A DNA stretch of 64,000 nt, taken from Rubrimonas sp036788415. GTDB lineage: Bacteria > Pseudomonadota > Alphaproteobacteria > Rhodobacterales > Rhodobacteraceae. Positions 36,404 through 45,043 of this stretch are shown piece by piece (the stretch's first letter is position 1; each line of letters opens with the position of its first letter). Below the pieces are notes generated by a model, which saw only the letters and a program-made list of their open reading frames with translations, did no database searches and was not told the origin of the DNA. A program made the position numbers and the translations under genes. The DNA lies in contig NZ_DAIQNN010000006.1 in NCBI RefSeq assembly GCF_036788415.1, positions 21,097-85,096 on the forward strand. Direction: 5' to 3'.

Positions 36404-37203
36404 TGGCCGAGCTGCGGTTCACCATTCTGGGCTGCGGCTCCTCGGGCGGCGTGCCGCGGCTCGGCGGGCGCTGGGGCGCCTGCGACCCGGCCAATCCGCT
36501 GAACCGCCGCCGCCGCTGTTCGCTTCTGGTCGAGCGGATCGACGGCGCGCAGGCGACGCAGGTCCTGATCGACACGGGCCCCGACATGCGCGCGCAACTG
36601 CTCGACGCGGGCGTGGAGACGCTCGACGGCGTGCTCTTCACGCATGACCATGCCGACCATGTCCACGGCATCGACGATCTGCGGCAAGTCTTCTTCAACC
36701 GTCGCGCCCGCCTGCCCGTCTGGGCCTCGCCCGCCACGGCGCAGACCCTGCGCCGGCGCTTCGACTATCTGTTCGACCAGCCCGAGGACAGCCTCTACCC
36801 GCCGATCCTCGATCTGAGCCTGATCGACGGGCCGGTGAGGGTGCAGGGCGCCGGCGGGGCGATCGAGGCCCGCCCTTTCGCCGTGCCGCACGGGCCCGGC
36901 ATGGAGGCGCTGGGCTTTCGCATCGGCCCGGTCGTCTATCTGCCTGACGTCTCGGCGATGAGCCCCGAGGCATGGGAGGCGGTGCGCGGCGTGGAGTGCT
37001 GGATCGTCGACGCGCTGCGCTACGAGCCGCATCTGACGCACTCCCACCTGTCCCAGACGCTCGACTGGATCGCCCGCGCCGCCCCGCGCCGGGCGATCAT
37101 CACGAACATGCACATCGACCTGGACCATGCCCGCGTGCAAGCCGAGACGCCGGCCCATGTCGCGCCCGCCCATGACGGGATGCGGCTGAGCTTCCCGCTC
37201 TGA
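36403..37203 (+). CDS. PhnP-like metallo-beta-lactamase-fold phosphodiesterase
   Basis: A 266-residue enzyme of the PhnP/COG1235 group. It begins with GCGSSGGVPRLGG and has the metal motif HDHADHVHGIDDLR, a later HTHLS-like HSHLSQTL and NMHIDLDH. Real PhnP opens ribose 1,2-cyclic phosphate 5-phosphate at the end of C-P lyase catabolism. This gene's place after tatD is shared by many alphaproteobacteria without phn genes, so a broader role is possible. It may still supply the activity missing from the phn locus. ATG 36403 (TGATG with the tatD stop) is preferred over GTG 36400. Confidence 0.82.
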   Translation: MAELRFTILGCGSSGGVPRLGGRWGACDPANPLNRRRRCSLLVERIDGAQATQVLIDTGPDMRAQLLDAGVETLDGVLFTHDHADHVHGIDDLRQVFFNRRARLPVWASPATAQTLRRRFDYLFDQPEDSLYPPILDLSLIDGPVRVQGAGGAIEARPFAVPHGPGMEALGFRIGPVVYLPDVSAMSPEAWEAVRGVECWIVDALRYEPHLTHSHLSQTLDWIARAAPRRAIITNMHIDLDHARVQAETPAHVAPAHDGMRLSFPL

Positions 37204-37204
37204 G

Positions 37205-38140
37205 ATGCTCGGGATCCTGACCACCGTCCTGCCGGTCTTCCTGCTGGTCGGCGCGGGATGGCTGGCGGCGCGGTTCGGGGGCTTTCCGGCGAGCGCCGTC
37301 GCCGGGCTGATGAGCTTCGCCGTGCGCTTCGCCGTGCCGGTGCTGCTGTTCGGCGCGATGGCGCGGCTCGATCTGGCGCAAGCCTTCGACCGCGACCTGC
37401 TGGCGAGCTTCTACGCCGGCTCGCTGAGCGCTTTCGTCCTCGGCATCGCGCTCGCGCGCACGGCCTTCGGGCGGCGACCGGGCGAGGCGGTGGCGCTCGG
37501 CTTCTGCGCGATGTTCTCGAACACGCTGCTGCTCGGCGTGCCGATCCTCAGCCGGGCCGAGGGCGGCGCCGACGCCTTGCCGGCGGCCTTCGCGATCATC
37601 GCGCTGCATGCGCCGGTCGGCTATCTCGTCGGCATCGTCACCATGGAGCTCTCGCGCCGCGACGGCGCCGGCGCGCTCCAGACTGCGCAGCGCGCCGGCA
37701 AGGCGATCTTCTCAAACGCGCTGACGCTGGGGATCGCGTCGGGCCTCGCGCTGAACCTCAGCGGGATCGCGCCGCCCGAATTCTTCATGGCCGCGGTGGA
37801 CATGCTCGGGGCGGCCGCGCTGCCGGCGGCGCTGTTCGGGCTCGGCGGGGCGCTGACCGGCTACCGGCTCAAGGAGGGGCTCGCCGAGGCGGCGACGATG
37901 GCCGGCCTGTCGATCCTGCTGCATCCGGCGATCGCCTGGCTGCTCGGCGCCGTCGTCTTCGACCTCCCCGAGGCGCATCTGCGCGCAGCCGTGGTGCTGG
38001 CGGCGATGCCGACGGGCATGAACGGCTACGTCTTCGCGGCGATGTACAACCGCGCGCAGGGCGCTGCGGCGAGCACGGTGCTGCTCGGCACCGCCGCCTC
38101 GGTGCTGAGCGCGACCTTCTGGCTCTGGCTGCTCGGCTGA
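37205..38140 (+). CDS. AEC-family (auxin efflux carrier-type) transporter
   Basis: A 311-residue membrane protein with about ten hydrophobic segments. Family features are VLPVFLLVGAGWLAA at the N-terminus, FSNTLLLGVPI in the middle, and VLAAMPTGMNGYVFAAMYN near the end. Bacterial members export or import organic acids; the substrate is not predictable. It begins one base after the metallo-hydrolase and ends the operon. Confidence 0.88.
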   Translation: MLGILTTVLPVFLLVGAGWLAARFGGFPASAVAGLMSFAVRFAVPVLLFGAMARLDLAQAFDRDLLASFYAGSLSAFVLGIALARTAFGRRPGEAVALGFCAMFSNTLLLGVPILSRAEGGADALPAAFAIIALHAPVGYLVGIVTMELSRRDGAGALQTAQRAGKAIFSNALTLGIASGLALNLSGIAPPEFFMAAVDMLGAAALPAALFGLGGALTGYRLKEGLAEAATMAGLSILLHPAIAWLLGAVVFDLPEAHLRAAVVLAAMPTGMNGYVFAAMYNRAQGAAASTVLLGTAASVLSATFWLWLLG

Positions 38141-38159
38141 GCGATGCCTGTCGCCCCGG

Positions 38160-41100
38160 CTATTCCGCCGCCTGCAGGGTCGGCGCGCCGCCCTCGGAGA
38201 ACGCCGCCCACAGCGCCGCCCGCCGCTGCGAAACCCGCTCCACCGCCGCCGCCTTGACATGCCCGAAGCCGCGCAGCTGCTGCGGGAGCTCTGCGATCCC
38301 GACGGCGAGGGCGTGCGTCTCGGGGCGCATTTCGCGGTTCAGCCGGTCGATCTCGGCGAGGAACTCGCCGATCATCCGCCGCTCCATGCGCCGCTCCGCC
38401 GTCCAGCCGAACGGATCGAGCGGCGTTCCCCGCAGAACCTTGCCGTAGCGCAGGACCTTGAAGACCGCGCCCATCCACGGCCCGAAGCGCAGCTTGCGGG
38501 GCCGCCCGTCCGGGCCTTTCGGCGCGATCAGCGGCGGGGCGAGGTGATAGTCGATCCGCCGCACGCCCTCGAATTGCGCCGCCACCGCCGGCTCAAGCGT
38601 CTCGGCGTGCAGCCGCGCCACCTCGTATTCGTCCTTGTAGGCCATCAGCTTGAACAGGCTGCGGGCGACCGCCTCGGCGTATCCGCCCCCCCGAGGCGCG
38701 ATCCGCGCCTCCGCGTCGCGCGCCGCCTCGACGGCGCGCGCGAAGCGCATCGCCCAGCGCCGGCTCTGGTAGCGGGTGAGAAGCGCCGACCTGAGGGCGA
38801 CCATCTCGTCGAAGGTCCGCGCCGGCTGCGCCTCGGGCGCGGTCGCCGACGCCTTGGGGTCGAGGAGCGCCCAGCGCCCGATCTCGAAGGCGCGCAGATT
38901 GGCCTCCACCTGCGCGCCGTTGATCTCGATGGCGCGCCTCAGCGCTTCGCGCGACAGGGGGACGAGACCGGCCTGCCACGCCGCGCCCAGCAGCAGCACA
39001 TTGGCGAATTGCGTGTCGCCCAGATGCGCCTGCGCGAGCGCAGTGGCGTCGAGCCAGCGCGCCTCAGCCGCCCGCGCCTCGACCGCCTTGCGCAGCCGCG
39101 ACGCAGGCAGTCTGAAATCGGGGTCGCGCGTGAAGGCGCCGGTGACGATCTCGCGGCTGCTCGCCACGGCCCGGGCGCGCCCCGGCGCCATGCAGGCCAG
39201 CGTCTCCGCGCCGCCCGTCACCACCAGATCGCCGCCGATCACCGCATCCGCCTCGCCGGCGGCGACGCGGATCGCGCTGAGATCGGAAGGCTTCTCCGCG
39301 ATGCGGACATGGATGCGCACCGCGCCGCCCTTCTGCGCCAGCCCCGCCATCTGCATCTCACCCGCGCCCTTGCCCTCCAGATGCGCCGCCATCGAGATCA
39401 GCGCGCCCAGCGTCACGACGCCCGTTCCGCCGACGCCTGTGATCACAATGTTCCACGAGCCCCGGATTGCGGGGAGCCTCGCCTCGGGCAGGTCTGGTGG
39501 GGAAACGTCGCCGCCGGCCCGCCGGCGCAGCTTGGCGCCATGCAGGGTGACGAAACTCGGGCAGAAGCCCGCGACGCAGGAGAAATCCTTGTTGCAGGCG
39601 GACTGGTCGATCTCGCGCTTGCGCCCGAATTCCGTCTCGAGCGGCAGGATCGCGACGCAGTTGGACTGCACGCCGCAATCGCCGCAGCCTTCGCAGACGG
39701 CGGGGTTGATGAACAGCCGCCGGTCCGGATCTGGGAAGGCGCCGCGCTTGCGGCGGCGGCGCTTCTCGGCGGCGCAGGTCTGGACATAGACCAGCGCTGA
39801 GACGCCCGGATGCGCGGCCAGTTCGCGCTGCACGGCGTCGAGGGCGTCGCGGGTCTCGGCGCGCACGCCCTTCGGCAGACGTGCGCGGTCGAAATCCTCC
39901 TTGTCGTCGTAGAGCGCCACGACCTTCTCCACCCCCATCGCGCGCAGTTCGGCGCAGATGCGGTAGGGGTCGAGCCCGCCTTCGGTCTTTTGCCCGCCGG
40001 TCATCGCGACGGCGTCGTTGAACAGAACCTTGAAGGTGATCGGCGCGTTCGCCGCCAGCGCCGCGCGGATCGCCAGGACGCCGCTGTGATTGTAGGTGCC
40101 GTCGCCGAGATTCTGGAAGACATGCGGTCGGGTGGAGAAATGCCGCTCGCCGATCCAGTTGGCGCCCTCCGCTCCCATATGGGTGAAGCCTTCGGTGTCG
40201 CGGTCCATCCACTGCACCATGTAGTGGCAGCCGATGCCGGCATATGCGCGCGCGCCTTCGGGGATGCGGGTGGAGGTGTTGTGCGGACAGCCGGCGCAGA
40301 ACCACGGCTTGCGCTCGGCGAGGTCCGGTGCGGCCCCGGCCTCGGCGAGGGCGCGCAACTCGGCGAGGCGGGCGCGCAGGGCGGGTGTCGCCCGCCCCTC
40401 GCCCTCCAGCACCCGCCCGAGCGACAACGCGACGCCGACGGGGTCGAGCGCCATCTTGGCGGAGAACAGCACCGCCCCCGCCTCGTCCTTCCAGCCGACG
40501 ACGCGGGGGCGGGCGGGCAGGTTGTAGAGCGCCTCCTTGAGCTGGGTCTCGATCAGCGCGCGCTTTTCCTCGACGACGACGACGAGGTCGAGTCCTTCGG
40601 CCCACTGCCGCAGCGCGACCGTCTCCAGCGGCCAGACCATGCCGACTTTCCAGACCGTTATCCCGATTTCTTCGAGTGCGGGCTCGTCGAGCCCGAGCAA
40701 GTCGAGCGCATGACTCACGTCGAGCCAGCTCTTGCCGGCGGCGGCGATCCCGATGCGGGCGCCGGGCGCCCCATGGGTGCGACGGTCGAGCCCGTTTGCG
40801 CGCGCGAAGGCCTGCGCCGCGAAGCGCTTGACATCGTGCATCCGCGCTTCCTGCGCCTGAGGCGTATCGCCGAGGCGGATCGAGACGCCCTCGGGCGGCG
40901 GCGCCCAGTCGGTCGGGAGCGCGACGGTCACGCGGTGCGGGTCGCCGTCGACGACTTCCACCACCTCCACGGTGTCCTTGACGCATTTGAGGCCGACCCA
41001 GAGCCCGGAGAACCGGCTGAGCGCCCAGCCGAGGATCGCGAAGTCCAGCACGTCCTGCACGCCTGCGGGGCTCAGCACCGGGATCATCGCGTCCATCATC

Positions 41101-41585
41101 GCGAGATCGGACTGGTGGCAGGTGGTGGAGCTCTCGCAGGTGTGGTCGTCGCCCATCACGGCGAGCACGCCGCCGAGCGGGGCGGTTCCGGCGAGATTGG
41201 CGTGGCGCAAGGCGTCGCCCGAGCGGTCGACCCCCGGACCCTTGCCGTACCAGAGCGCGAACACGCCCTCGACGCGCCCCTCGCCGCGCAGATGCGCCTG
41301 CTGCGTCCCCCAGCAGGCGGTCGCCGCTAGGTCCTCGTTGAGCCCGCCCTCGAAGACGATCCCCGCCGCCGCGAGCTGCGCGCGCGCGCCCATCATGGTC
41401 TGATCGACCGCCCCGAGCGGCGAGCCGCGATATCCCGTGGCGTAGCCGGCGGTGGACAGGCCGGCGGCCCGGTCGCGGGCCGCCTGCGTCAGCATGGCGC
41501 GCGTCAGCGCCTGCACGCCGGAGAGCAGCACCGGCGACTTCGCGAGATCGAAGCGGTCGCGCAGCGACACGTCCCGCAGATCCAT
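38160..41585 (-). CDS. Indolepyruvate ferredoxin oxidoreductase, fused form
   Basis: An 1141-residue fusion of the alpha (IorA-like) and gamma (IorB-like) parts. The N-terminal pyrimidine-binding region contains GYATGYRGSPLG. The TPP-binding domain has FCAGCPHNTST, GIGCHYM and the metal-binding GDGTYNH. Two cysteine groups follow: PAVCEGCGDCGVQSNC and SACNKDFSCVAGFCP. The gamma-type domain starts at GVGGTGVVTLG, and there is a long C-terminal extension. It decarboxylates aryl (or other 2-oxo) acids to acyl-CoA, reducing ferredoxin. ATG 41585 is six bases after GGGAGGG; a TTG two codons earlier is less likely. The gene is single. Confidence 0.92.
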   Translation of the reverse strand: MDLRDVSLRDRFDLAKSPVLLSGVQALTRAMLTQAARDRAAGLSTAGYATGYRGSPLGAVDQTMMGARAQLAAAGIVFEGGLNEDLAATACWGTQQAHLRGEGRVEGVFALWYGKGPGVDRSGDALRHANLAGTAPLGGVLAVMGDDHTCESSTTCHQSDLAMMDAMIPVLSPAGVQDVLDFAILGWALSRFSGLWVGLKCVKDTVEVVEVVDGDPHRVTVALPTDWAPPPEGVSIRLGDTPQAQEARMHDVKRFAAQAFARANGLDRRTHGAPGARIGIAAAGKSWLDVSHALDLLGLDEPALEEIGITVWKVGMVWPLETVALRQWAEGLDLVVVVEEKRALIETQLKEALYNLPARPRVVGWKDEAGAVLFSAKMALDPVGVALSLGRVLEGEGRATPALRARLAELRALAEAGAAPDLAERKPWFCAGCPHNTSTRIPEGARAYAGIGCHYMVQWMDRDTEGFTHMGAEGANWIGERHFSTRPHVFQNLGDGTYNHSGVLAIRAALAANAPITFKVLFNDAVAMTGGQKTEGGLDPYRICAELRAMGVEKVVALYDDKEDFDRARLPKGVRAETRDALDAVQRELAAHPGVSALVYVQTCAAEKRRRRKRGAFPDPDRRLFINPAVCEGCGDCGVQSNCVAILPLETEFGRKREIDQSACNKDFSCVAGFCPSFVTLHGAKLRRRAGGDVSPPDLPEARLPAIRGSWNIVITGVGGTGVVTLGALISMAAHLEGKGAGEMQMAGLAQKGGAVRIHVRIAEKPSDLSAIRVAAGEADAVIGGDLVVTGGAETLACMAPGRARAVASSREIVTGAFTRDPDFRLPASRLRKAVEARAAEARWLDATALAQAHLGDTQFANVLLLGAAWQAGLVPLSREALRRAIEINGAQVEANLRAFEIGRWALLDPKASATAPEAQPARTFDEMVALRSALLTRYQSRRWAMRFARAVEAARDAEARIAPRGGGYAEAVARSLFKLMAYKDEYEVARLHAETLEPAVAAQFEGVRRIDYHLAPPLIAPKGPDGRPRKLRFGPWMGAVFKVLRYGKVLRGTPLDPFGWTAERRMERRMIGEFLAEIDRLNREMRPETHALAVGIAELPQQLRGFGHVKAAAVERVSQRRAALWAAFSEGGAPTLQAAE

Positions 41586-41628
41586 GTCCAACCCTCCCGA
41601 TTGCGGCTTCGCCGTCTTGTCCTTTTTA

Positions 41629-41647
41629 AGGTAAGCTTAACTGACCT
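41629..41647. promoter_or_regulatory. Inverted repeat in the divergent gap between the oxidoreductase and hydrolase
   Basis: AGGTAAG-CTTAA-CTGACCT, seven-base arms with one mismatch, in the only AT-rich patch of the 134-base divergent gap. This is the usual place for an operator controlling one or both genes. No regulator gene is adjacent, so the binding protein is unknown. Confidence 0.45.
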
Positions 41648-41719
41648 AATCCGCAAGCTCCGTTGCACCACGCCTCGGCGGAGCTATCTCGAAGACAGTT
41701 CGTGGAAAGGGCGCAGGTC

Positions 41720-42664
41720 ATGACGCGACGGGACATTCTGAAAGCCGGCGCCGCTGGCGCGCTGGCCGCCGGCGGCGCGGTCGCGGCGACCGGCGAGCCG
41801 GCGGCGCGCGCGGAGGCGACGCATCCGCCGATTGGCCGATTCGTCGAAGCGGCCGGGGTCCAGCTGCATTACGTCGAGGCCGGCGAGGGGCCGCCCGTCG
41901 TCCTGATCCACGGCGCGAGCGGCAATCTGCGCGATTTCAGCTTCGACCTGCTCGACCGGATGGCGCGGGCGGGTTTCCGCGCCATCGCCTTCGACCGCCC
42001 CGGCTTCGGCTACAGCGGGCGCCCCGCCGGCGCCGACGACCCCGCGATCCAGGCGCGCATCCTGATCGCAGGCGCGCGCGCGCTCGGCGCCCTGCCCGCC
42101 ATCGCGCTCGGCCATTCCTATGGCGGAGCCGTCGCGATGGCCTGGGCGACGCAGGCGTCGCAAACGCTGCGCGGCGCCGTCGTCGTCGCCGGGGCGACGC
42201 TGCCCTGGGGCGGCGACGCCGGACTGCTCTACAATCTCGGCGCGCGTCCGGTGCTGGGGGGGCTGGTGCGCCGGACCGTGGGGCTGCTGGTGGACGAGGA
42301 CGCGCCCGACGCGCTTGTGTCCCGCATCTTCCGCCCCGACCGCGCGCCCGAGGGCTATGCGAGCCATATCGGCGTCGGCCTAGCCCTGCGCCCGGAGACT
42401 TTCCGCGCCAATGCGGCGGACCTTCACGCGCTGAACGGGCATCTCGAACGCCTCGCGCCCCGCTACGCCGAACTCGACCTGCCGCTGGAGGTGCTGCACG
42501 GGACCGCCGACCAGACGGTCTGGGCGGACGTCCACGCCATCCCTCTCGCGCGTCAGGCGCCGCGCGCCCGGCTGACCCTGCTCGAGGGCGTCGGCCACAT
42601 GCCCCATCACGCAGCGCCCGACGCCGTGGTCGCCGCCGCCCTGCGCCTGCGCGGGGACGGCTGA
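41720..42664 (+). CDS. Tat-exported alpha/beta hydrolase
   Basis: A 314-residue hydrolase with a twin-arginine signal (MTRRDILKAGAAGALAAGG) ending near residue 30-35. The catalytic set is visible: nucleophile in ALGHSYGGA, acid in LHGTADQTVW and histidine in GVGHMPHH. The oxyanion-side motif is LIHGASGN. It resembles haloalkane dehalogenase/epoxide hydrolase-like esterases of unknown substrate. Upstream in-frame ATG at 41663 would bury the Tat signal, so 41720 is preferred. Converges with potG. Confidence 0.85.
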   Translation: MTRRDILKAGAAGALAAGGAVAATGEPAARAEATHPPIGRFVEAAGVQLHYVEAGEGPPVVLIHGASGNLRDFSFDLLDRMARAGFRAIAFDRPGFGYSGRPAGADDPAIQARILIAGARALGALPAIALGHSYGGAVAMAWATQASQTLRGAVVVAGATLPWGGDAGLLYNLGARPVLGGLVRRTVGLLVDEDAPDALVSRIFRPDRAPEGYASHIGVGLALRPETFRANAADLHALNGHLERLAPRYAELDLPLEVLHGTADQTVWADVHAIPLARQAPRARLTLLEGVGHMPHHAAPDAVVAAALRLRGDG

Positions 42665-42675
42665 GCGCGCGCCGC

Positions 42676-43824
42676 TCAGTCGAGCAGCGGCACCACCGCC
42701 TGCGGGTCCCAACTGAGGCGCACCACGTCTTCCCAGACGATGTTCTGCCCGCCGAGCCGCACGCGGTTGGTGCGCGCGACCTTGGCGATCCCGCCGCCCT
42801 TCAGCCGCACGCGGTAGATCGACATGTCGCCGAGATAGGCGATGTCCTCGACCACGCCGTCGACGACATTTTCGGGGTGGGGTTGCGCGTCGTCGCGCTT
42901 CTCGATCACGAGCTTCTCCGGGCGCAACGCGACCCCGACAGGCGCGCCCTTCGCCGCCGAGATGGCGCGCCCGGTCCGCACCGGGGCGTCGAACGCGTCG
43001 AGGCTGATGAGCCCGCTCGCAGGATCGACGACATGCCCTTCGAGAATATTCACATCTCCAATGAACTCAGCCGTATAGCGGCTTGATGGCGCCTCATAAA
43101 CCTCGCGCGGCTCGCCGAGCTGGGCGATCTTGCCCTCGCGCATCACGGCGAGCCGGGTCGAGACGGTCATCGCCTCTTCCTGATCGTGGGTGACGATCAC
43201 GAATGTCAGCCCGAGGCTTTCCTGGATGTTGACGAGCTCGAACTGCGTCTCCTCGCGCAGCTTCTTGTCGAGCGCGCCGAGCGGCTCGTCGAGCAGCAGC
43301 AACTTGGGTTTCTTGGCCAGCGCGCGGGCGAGCGCCACGCGCTGGCGCTGGCCGCCCGAGAGCTGGTGCGGCTTGCGGTCGGCGAACTTGCCCAGCTTGA
43401 CGAGGTTCAGCATCTCCTCGACGCGCGCCCCGATGTCGGGCTTCGGCATGCCGTCCATCTCGAGGCCGAAGGCGATGTTCTTCGCCACGCTCATATGCGG
43501 GAACAGCGCGTAGGACTGGAACATCATGTTCACGGGCCGCTCATAGGGCGGGGTCCGGGTCAGATCCTGCCCATCGAGCTCGATTCGCCCCGATGTCGGC
43601 GTCTCGAAGCCCGCGAGCATCCGCAGGAGCGTGGTCTTTCCGCAGCCCGACGGCCCCAGCAGGGCGAAGAACTCGCCGCGGAAGATGTCGAGGGTGAGGT
43701 GATCGACGGCGCGGGCCTCGCCGAAATCCTTGACCACATCGACCAGCCGCAGATGCGGCTTGGCGGCTGGGTCCTTCCAGGGGGCGAAGGGCGAGCCGCT
43801 GGCGGCGACCTTGATCTCGGCCAT
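42676..43824 (-). CDS. potG: Putrescine/polyamine ABC transporter ATPase PotG
   Basis: A 382-residue ATPase. Walker A GPSGCGKTT is at about residues 56-64, followed by FQSYALFPHMSVAKNIAFGL, the signature LSGGQRQRVALARAL, Walker B LLLLDEPLGAL and H-loop IVTHDQEEAMT. A TOBE domain carries GVALRPEKLVIEKR. This pattern and the neighbouring PotF support a putrescine-type importer. Contrary to the usual potFGHI order, no permease gene follows; the next gene is on the opposite strand. Confidence 0.9.
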   Translation of the reverse strand: MAEIKVAASGSPFAPWKDPAAKPHLRLVDVVKDFGEARAVDHLTLDIFRGEFFALLGPSGCGKTTLLRMLAGFETPTSGRIELDGQDLTRTPPYERPVNMMFQSYALFPHMSVAKNIAFGLEMDGMPKPDIGARVEEMLNLVKLGKFADRKPHQLSGGQRQRVALARALAKKPKLLLLDEPLGALDKKLREETQFELVNIQESLGLTFVIVTHDQEEAMTVSTRLAVMREGKIAQLGEPREVYEAPSSRYTAEFIGDVNILEGHVVDPASGLISLDAFDAPVRTGRAISAAKGAPVGVALRPEKLVIEKRDDAQPHPENVVDGVVEDIAYLGDMSIYRVRLKGGGIAKVARTNRVRLGGQNIVWEDVVRLSWDPQAVVPLLD

Positions 43825-43889
43825 GTTCGATGCTCCGCGCGTTGCGGCGCCGCCCCGCACCGGCGGGGCGGCGCAGTCGTCTCAGGGCG

Positions 43890-44978
43890 TCAGAGGCCGG
43901 TCTTGATCTCGGTCCAGGCGCGGGTGATGGCGCGCTGGTCGCGCGGGCTCGCCGGCGTGGTGACGTAGAGCTTCTTCACCGTCTCGTCGTCGGGATAGAT
44001 CGCCGGGTCGCCGATCACGTCCTCGTTCAGCAGCTCCTTCGAAGCGAGGTTGCCGTTTGCGTAGTAGATGTAGTTCGACGCCTTGGCCGCCATGTCGGGC
44101 CGCATGATGAAGTCGAGGAACTTGTGGGCGTTCTCGACGTTCGGCGCGTCGGCGGGGATCGCCATGTTGTCGAACCACATCAGCGCGCCCTCCTTGGGGA
44201 TGGCGTATTCCACCGTCACGCCCGCATTCGCCTCGACCGCACGATCGCGCGCCTGCAGGATGTCGCCGGACCAACCGTGCGCGAGGCAGATGTCGCCATT
44301 GGCCAGCGCGTTGATGTATTCGGAGCTGTGGAACTTCTGGATGAAGGGCCGGATCGACATCATCAGCTCCTTGGCCTTTTCGATGTCGGCGGCGTCCTTG
44401 CTGTCGGGCGGCAGGCCCAGATAGTTGAGCGCCGCCGGCAGCACTTCCTCGGCGGTGTCGAGGACGTAGATGCCGCAATCGGCGAACTTCGCAGCGATTT
44501 CAGGGTTGAAGAGCACGTCCCAGCTGGTGACGGCGTCGACGCCGAGTCGCTCCTGCACGGCGGCCACATTGTAGCCGAGGCCGGTGGTCCCCCACATGTA
44601 GTTGATCGAATGGAGGTTGCCGGGATCGTAGACGGCGAGCCGCTCCATGATGTCGGGCCACATGTTCGCGAGGTTGGGCAGTTTGCTCTTGTCGAGCGGC
44701 TGGTAGACGCCGGCGGCGATCTGGCGCTGCAGGAAGGTGCCGGTCGGCACGACGATGTCGTAGCCGGTGCCGCCGGCGAGCAGCTTGGTCTCGAGGATCT
44801 CGTTGCTGTCGTAGACGTCGTAGACGACGCGGATCCCGGTCTCGGCGGTGAACGCCTCGAGAATGGCGTCGTCGATGTAGTCCGACCAGTTGTAGACGTT
44901 CACCACGCCTTCGGCGCGGACGACGGCGGTCGAAAGCGCGACGGCGGCGGCCGTCGCGAGCAGCACGGTCTTCTTCAT
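43890..44978 (-). CDS. potF: Putrescine-type periplasmic binding protein PotF
   Basis: A 362-residue exported protein (signal ending VVRA at about residue 22). It starts VVNVYNWSDYIDDAILEAF and has YDVYDSNEILETKLLAGGTGYDIVVP, MWGTTGLGYN and YAIPKEGALMWFDNMAIP, which are PotD/PotF hallmarks. The conserved W, D and E positions for the polyamine amino groups can be seen in these segments. It is the first gene of a potF-potG unit with a 65-base gap, and is divergent from a PuuB-like oxidase. Confidence 0.92.
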   Translation of the reverse strand: MKKTVLLATAAAVALSTAVVRAEGVVNVYNWSDYIDDAILEAFTAETGIRVVYDVYDSNEILETKLLAGGTGYDIVVPTGTFLQRQIAAGVYQPLDKSKLPNLANMWPDIMERLAVYDPGNLHSINYMWGTTGLGYNVAAVQERLGVDAVTSWDVLFNPEIAAKFADCGIYVLDTAEEVLPAALNYLGLPPDSKDAADIEKAKELMMSIRPFIQKFHSSEYINALANGDICLAHGWSGDILQARDRAVEANAGVTVEYAIPKEGALMWFDNMAIPADAPNVENAHKFLDFIMRPDMAAKASNYIYYANGNLASKELLNEDVIGDPAIYPDDETVKKLYVTTPASPRDQRAITRAWTEIKTGL

Positions 44979-45043
44979 CTTGTCGTCTCCCTGTCCGAGG
45001 AGCTTGCACTGCCTTCACCCTATCGGCTCTGTTGCGCTGCGCA

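Noticed and set aside
39358..40986. Second minus-strand frame inside the fused oxidoreductase that could look like a frameshift or split gene
   Set aside because: The 38160-41585 frame is uninterrupted and contains all domains; the other frame is Arg-rich shadow sequence.
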